DNA of 9,385 bases from an uncultured Clostridia bacterium (GTDB lineage Bacteria; Bacillota; Clostridia; Peptostreptococcales; Anaerovoracaceae): NCBI GenBank assembly GCA_945788655.1, contig CALZMV010000045.1, forward strand, positions 1 through 9,385, read 5' to 3'. Position 1 is the stretch's first letter; each line of letters opens with the position of its first letter. Under the pieces are notes generated by a model. It had not been told where the DNA came from and searched no databases. It saw only the letters and a list, made by a program, of their open reading frames with translations. Shown piece after piece: positions 6,744 to 9,385 of the stretch. The translations under genes and the position numbers were made by a program.

Positions 6744-7835
6744 ATGAGCGCATATAATAGAGTATATAATTTTTCTGCAGGACCATCAGTTCTGCCTTTA
6801 CCTGTACTTGAAAAAGTTAGAGATGAATTACTGAACTACGATGGAAGCGGACAGTCAGTAATGGAAATGAGCCATCGCTCAAGTGAATTCAAAAAGATTG
6901 CACAGGAGGCAGAGCAGAATTTAAGAGAGCTTATGAATATTCCTGATAACTACAAGGTTCTGTTCCTTCAGGGCGGCGGTACTCTGCAGTTCTCAATGGT
7001 ACCTATGAATCTGCTGAGAAATACCAAGAAGGCTGATTACGTGTTGACTGGTACATGGGCAAAAAAGGCATACAAAGAAGCATGCCGTTTTGGAGATATT
7101 AAGGTTGTTGCTTCTTCTGAGGACGATACATTTACATGGGTTCCAAAGATAAAAAAGGAAGATATTCGTGAGGATGCTGATTATGTATACATAACAACAA
7201 ACAATACAATTTATGGAACAGCATACAATTACGTACCAGAAACCGGTGATATTCCTCTTGTCGCTGATATGTCTTCAAACATTCTGTCTGAACCTGTAGA
7301 TGTAAGTAAATTTGGAATTATCTGGGCAGGTGCACAGAAGAATGTGGGACCTGCAGGAATGACTATTGTCATCATCAGAGAAGATTTAATCGGACACGCA
7401 GGAGAAGAAGTACCTGCTTACCTTGATTACAAGATTCATGCAGACAATGATTCAATGTATAACACACCTCCTTGCTTTGCAATTTATGTTGCTGGAGAAG
7501 TATTCAAGCACATTAAGGCTACAGGCGGTCTTGATGCAATGCAGAAGAGAAACAGAGAAAAAGCTGCAAAGCTTTATGAATATATTGATTCAAGTGAACT
7601 GTACAAGTGCCCTGTTGCAAAAGAAGATCGCTCAATAATGAATGTGGTATTCGTAACAGGAAATGCGGATCTTGATAAAAAGTTTGTTGCTGAAGCAAAG
7701 GCAAAAGGTCTTGTTAACCTTGCAGGTCACAGATCTATAGGTGGCATGAGAGCAAGTATTTATAATGCAATGCCAATGGAAGGCGTAGAGGCTCTTATAG
7801 AATTCATGAAGGAATTTGAAGCAGCAAATAAATAA
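6744..7835 (+). CDS. serC: Phosphoserine aminotransferase
   Basis: A 363-residue cytoplasmic PLP enzyme (class V aminotransferase) that converts 3-phosphohydroxypyruvate and glutamate to phosphoserine and 2-oxoglutarate, the step after SerA. The opening R-V-Y-N-F-S-A-G-P is characteristic. K199 (W-A-G-A-Q-K-N-V-G-P-A-G) is the PLP-binding lysine, D175 (V-A-D-M-S-S-N) contacts the pyridine nitrogen, and G77-G-G-T-L-Q-F lies in the phosphate-binding loop. Substrate-phosphate residues known from the E. coli enzyme are found as H44-R45, H329-R330 and R336. Length and ends match the family, and GGAGG stands six bases before the ATG. It diverges from serA through a shared palindromic promoter. No terminator follows, so the downstream phosphomutase-like gene is probably on the same transcript. 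No serB-like phosphatase is visible in the window. Confidence 0.96.
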   Translation: MSAYNRVYNFSAGPSVLPLPVLEKVRDELLNYDGSGQSVMEMSHRSSEFKKIAQEAEQNLRELMNIPDNYKVLFLQGGGTLQFSMVPMNLLRNTKKADYVLTGTWAKKAYKEACRFGDIKVVASSEDDTFTWVPKIKKEDIREDADYVYITTNNTIYGTAYNYVPETGDIPLVADMSSNILSEPVDVSKFGIIWAGAQKNVGPAGMTIVIIREDLIGHAGEEVPAYLDYKIHADNDSMYNTPPCFAIYVAGEVFKHIKATGGLDAMQKRNREKAAKLYEYIDSSELYKCPVAKEDRSIMNVVFVTGNADLDKKFVAEAKAKGLVNLAGHRSIGGMRASIYNAMPMEGVEALIEFMKEFEAANK

Positions 7836-7861
7836 GCTTTAGATCAAATAATGTGAGGACT

Positions 7862-7873
7862 GAGGACTATTAT
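7862..7873 (+). promoter_or_regulatory. Ribosome binding site deciding the start of the apgM-family gene
   Basis: GAGG at 7862-7865 lies eight bases before the ATG at 7874. The open frame also begins with a GTG at 7853, which would add seven residues, but that codon has no good site in front and the family normally begins M-K-Y-L/I at the ATG chosen here. Confidence 0.65.
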
Positions 7874-9097
7874 ATGAAGTATCTTATTGCTGTTCCCGAT
7901 GGAGCAGGAGATAATCCAATTGAAGAACTTTCGGGCAAGACCCCTCTTGAAGTGGCAGACCTGCCTACTCTTGATGAACTGGCTTCAAAGGGAGAGGTAG
8001 GTACATGTCGCACTGTGCCGGAAGGGATAAGCCCGGGAAGTGATTCTGCCAACCTTTCTGTTTTAGGCTATGATCCGAAAGTGTATCTTACAGGAAGATC
8101 TCCACTTGAAGCCGGCGCTCTCGGAATCAATATGACCGAAGCGGATGAATCATACAGAGTCAATTTTATTACTGTTGAACCAACAGGATCAGGAAAATAT
8201 GAAGACTTTGTCATTAAGGATCATGCAGCAGGCGATATTACAACTGAAGAATGCAGTAAGCTCCTTGATGTAATAAAGGAGGCTTTTGAGGAAGAAAATA
8301 TCAAGTTCTATTTAGGAACACAGTATCGCCATTGCATGATTGTGAGTAATCAAAAGCTTAAGTGTGATTTTGTTCCTCCGCATGATGTTCTGGGAAGACC
8401 TGCTGGTGATTACATGCCTAAAGGAAAAGATCAGCAGCTTTTCATTGAAATGATGAAGAAGAGTTACGATCTTTTAAATAATCATCCTGTAAACAGAGAT
8501 CGAGTTAAGAGAGGTTTAAATCCTGCAAACAGCATATGGATTTGGGGACAAGGCACAAAACCTCAATTGCCTAATTTCAATAAAAAATATGGATTGAACG
8601 GTAGTGTTATATCTGCCGTAGACTTAATAAGAGGTATAGGATATTTTGCAGGCATAGACAGAGTAATTGTTGAAGGTGCAACAGGTAACATACATACTAA
8701 TTTTGAAGGCAAGGCTCAGGCCGCAATTGACTGCTACAAAAATGGCAAGGATTTTGTTTATCTTCACCTTGAAGGTACAGATGAGTGTTCTCATCAGGGT
8801 AACCTGAGGGACAAGATAAGATGTGCCGAATACGTCGACCAGCGTGCCATAAAGCCTGTTGTCGAATATTTGAGAAGCACAGGGGAAAGATTCAGGGTTT
8901 TGGTGGTTCCGGATCACAGAACACCTTTATCAATAAGGACTCACAGCAGTGATCCTGTGCCGTATCTGATTTATGACAGTGGTGATGAAAAGCCACAAGA
9001 CTTAAGCAGACAGTTCAATGAAAAGTCTGCGGCATCTTCAGGCAACCACTTTGAAGAAGGATATAAGCTCACAGATTATTTTTTAGGTAGAAAGTAA
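7874..9097 (+). CDS. apgM: Archaeal-type cofactor-independent phosphoglycerate mutase / proposed homoserine kinase
   Basis: A 407-residue cytoplasmic member of the alkaline-phosphatase superfamily (ApgM, COG3635-like). ApgM proteins interconvert 2- and 3-phosphoglycerate; bacterial relatives are annotated as proposed homoserine kinases acting in threonine synthesis. Metal and active-site motifs are intact: D9 in P-D-G-A-G-D, probable phosphoryl-accepting S56 in G-S-D-S-A-N-L, D303 and H307 in D-E-C-S-H-Q-G, D347-H348 in P-D-H-R-T-P, and H357 in R-T-H-S-S-D-P-V-P. The clostridial form usually has Pro where this has Arg after D-H. The central insert (about 105-190) and W-G-Q-G-T-K-P further on fit the family. 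It follows serC by 38 bases with no terminator between. A mutase could feed 3-phosphoglycerate to SerA, whereas a homoserine kinase would link serine and threonine synthesis. Phosphoserine phosphatase is a third, speculative option. Sequence alone does not decide. Confidence 0.85.
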   Translation: MKYLIAVPDGAGDNPIEELSGKTPLEVADLPTLDELASKGEVGTCRTVPEGISPGSDSANLSVLGYDPKVYLTGRSPLEAGALGINMTEADESYRVNFITVEPTGSGKYEDFVIKDHAAGDITTEECSKLLDVIKEAFEEENIKFYLGTQYRHCMIVSNQKLKCDFVPPHDVLGRPAGDYMPKGKDQQLFIEMMKKSYDLLNNHPVNRDRVKRGLNPANSIWIWGQGTKPQLPNFNKKYGLNGSVISAVDLIRGIGYFAGIDRVIVEGATGNIHTNFEGKAQAAIDCYKNGKDFVYLHLEGTDECSHQGNLRDKIRCAEYVDQRAIKPVVEYLRSTGERFRVLVVPDHRTPLSIRTHSSDPVPYLIYDSGDEKPQDLSRQFNEKSAASSGNHFEEGYKLTDYFLGRK

Positions 9098-9102
9098 TAG
9101 GA

Positions 9103-9385
9103 ATGATTGTTAGATTGAAGAAAACTATTTGTATAATACTATGTGCAATAGTTCTGATTTCAGGACTTAATATCACGGCTTATTCTGCAACAGATTTAAA
9201 TCTTACAGGTACTTCTGCCTTGATATATTGTGCAGACACTGATGAAGTGATATATGAGAAGAATGCAGATGAGAAGATGGATCTTGCCAGCATTACAAAG
9301 CTGTTAACGTGCCTCGTAGCCATAGAAAAACTGGATATGAACCAGCAGATTGAAATAACAGGTGAGGCGGCTTCCATGCCTAAGT
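9103..9385 (+). CDS. D-alanyl-D-alanine carboxypeptidase (S11, DacA/PBP5-like), N-terminal part
   Basis: The gene runs off the right edge; 94 codons are visible. The product starts with a signal peptide: basic R4-L-K-K7, a hydrophobic core at about 8-24, and a likely signal peptidase I site after A26-Y-S28. The mature part begins like low-molecular-weight penicillin-binding proteins (A-L-I-Y-C-A-D-T-D-E-V-I-Y-E-K-N-A-D-E) and holds the nucleophile motif S63-I-T-K66 in D-L-A-S-I-T-K-L-L-T. Such enzymes trim the terminal D-Ala from peptidoglycan stem peptides outside the membrane. The ATG lies five bases after the preceding stop with only a weak AATAGGA site, which suggests translational coupling. 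The functional link to serC/apgM is unclear and may only be shared transcription. The S-x-N and K-T-G motifs would lie outside the window. Confidence 0.88.
   Translation, partial: MIVRLKKTICIILCAIVLISGLNITAYSATDLNLTGTSALIYCADTDEVIYEKNADEKMDLASITKLLTCLVAIEKLDMNQQIEITGEAASMPK

Noticed and set aside
7853..7873. GTG start for the apgM-family protein, adding seven residues
   Set aside because: The extension does not match the family N-terminus, and the GAGG site is correctly placed for the ATG at 7874 instead.
8624..8917. A 97-codon minus-strand frame inside the apgM-family gene
   Set aside because: It is antisense to the conserved C-terminal motifs of the phosphomutase-like protein, and its composition is that of a reverse-read frame.
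9103..9150. Lipoprotein signal in the D-Ala-D-Ala carboxypeptidase (Cys14 in the hydrophobic core)
   Set aside because: The residues before Cys14 (I-I-L) do not fit a lipobox, which needs Gly, Ala or Ser directly before Cys, and a normal signal peptidase I site follows.

Overview
The window looks like a chromosomal segment of a low-GC Firmicute, most likely a Clostridia member of the Lachnospiraceae/Eubacteriales type. This rests on AT-rich coding sequence, AGGAGG-type ribosome binding sites in front of several genes, and protein sequences that read like clostridial SerA, SerC and ApgM. The genus cannot be fixed from the sequence alone.

Left part (1-5470), transcribed rightwards: a promoter-like region is followed by four closely spaced genes that probably form one operon. 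They encode (i) a small DNA-binding protein with a Cys/His zinc-finger-like N-terminus and a LuxR-type helix-turn-helix, (ii) a full-length homologue of M32 carboxypeptidase whose zinc-binding HEXXH has become HSGGK, (iii) a 12-helix major facilitator transporter, and (iv) a short S15-family Xaa-Pro dipeptidyl-peptidase with an intact Ser-Asp-His triad but without the N-terminal domain of lactic PepX. A hairpin with flanking A and T tracts closes the operon and probably also terminates serA coming from the other side. The combination suggests uptake and processing, or sensing, of small peptides or a peptide-like substrate. That is inference.

Right part (5506-9385): serA (leftwards) and serC (rightwards) encode the first two steps of serine synthesis from 3-phosphoglycerate. 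They diverge from a 101-bp gap holding a perfect 13-bp inverted repeat. Each strand of it carries a -35/-10 pair with 17-bp spacing, so the two promoters lie on top of each other. Behind serC follow an archaeal-type phosphoglycerate mutase / proposed homoserine kinase (apgM family) and, 5 bases later, the start of a secreted D-Ala-D-Ala carboxypeptidase cut by the window edge.

Most notable: the apparently dead M32 peptidase conserved inside a peptide-type operon, and the mirror-symmetric serA/serC promoter. No RNA genes, CRISPR arrays or mobile elements were seen.
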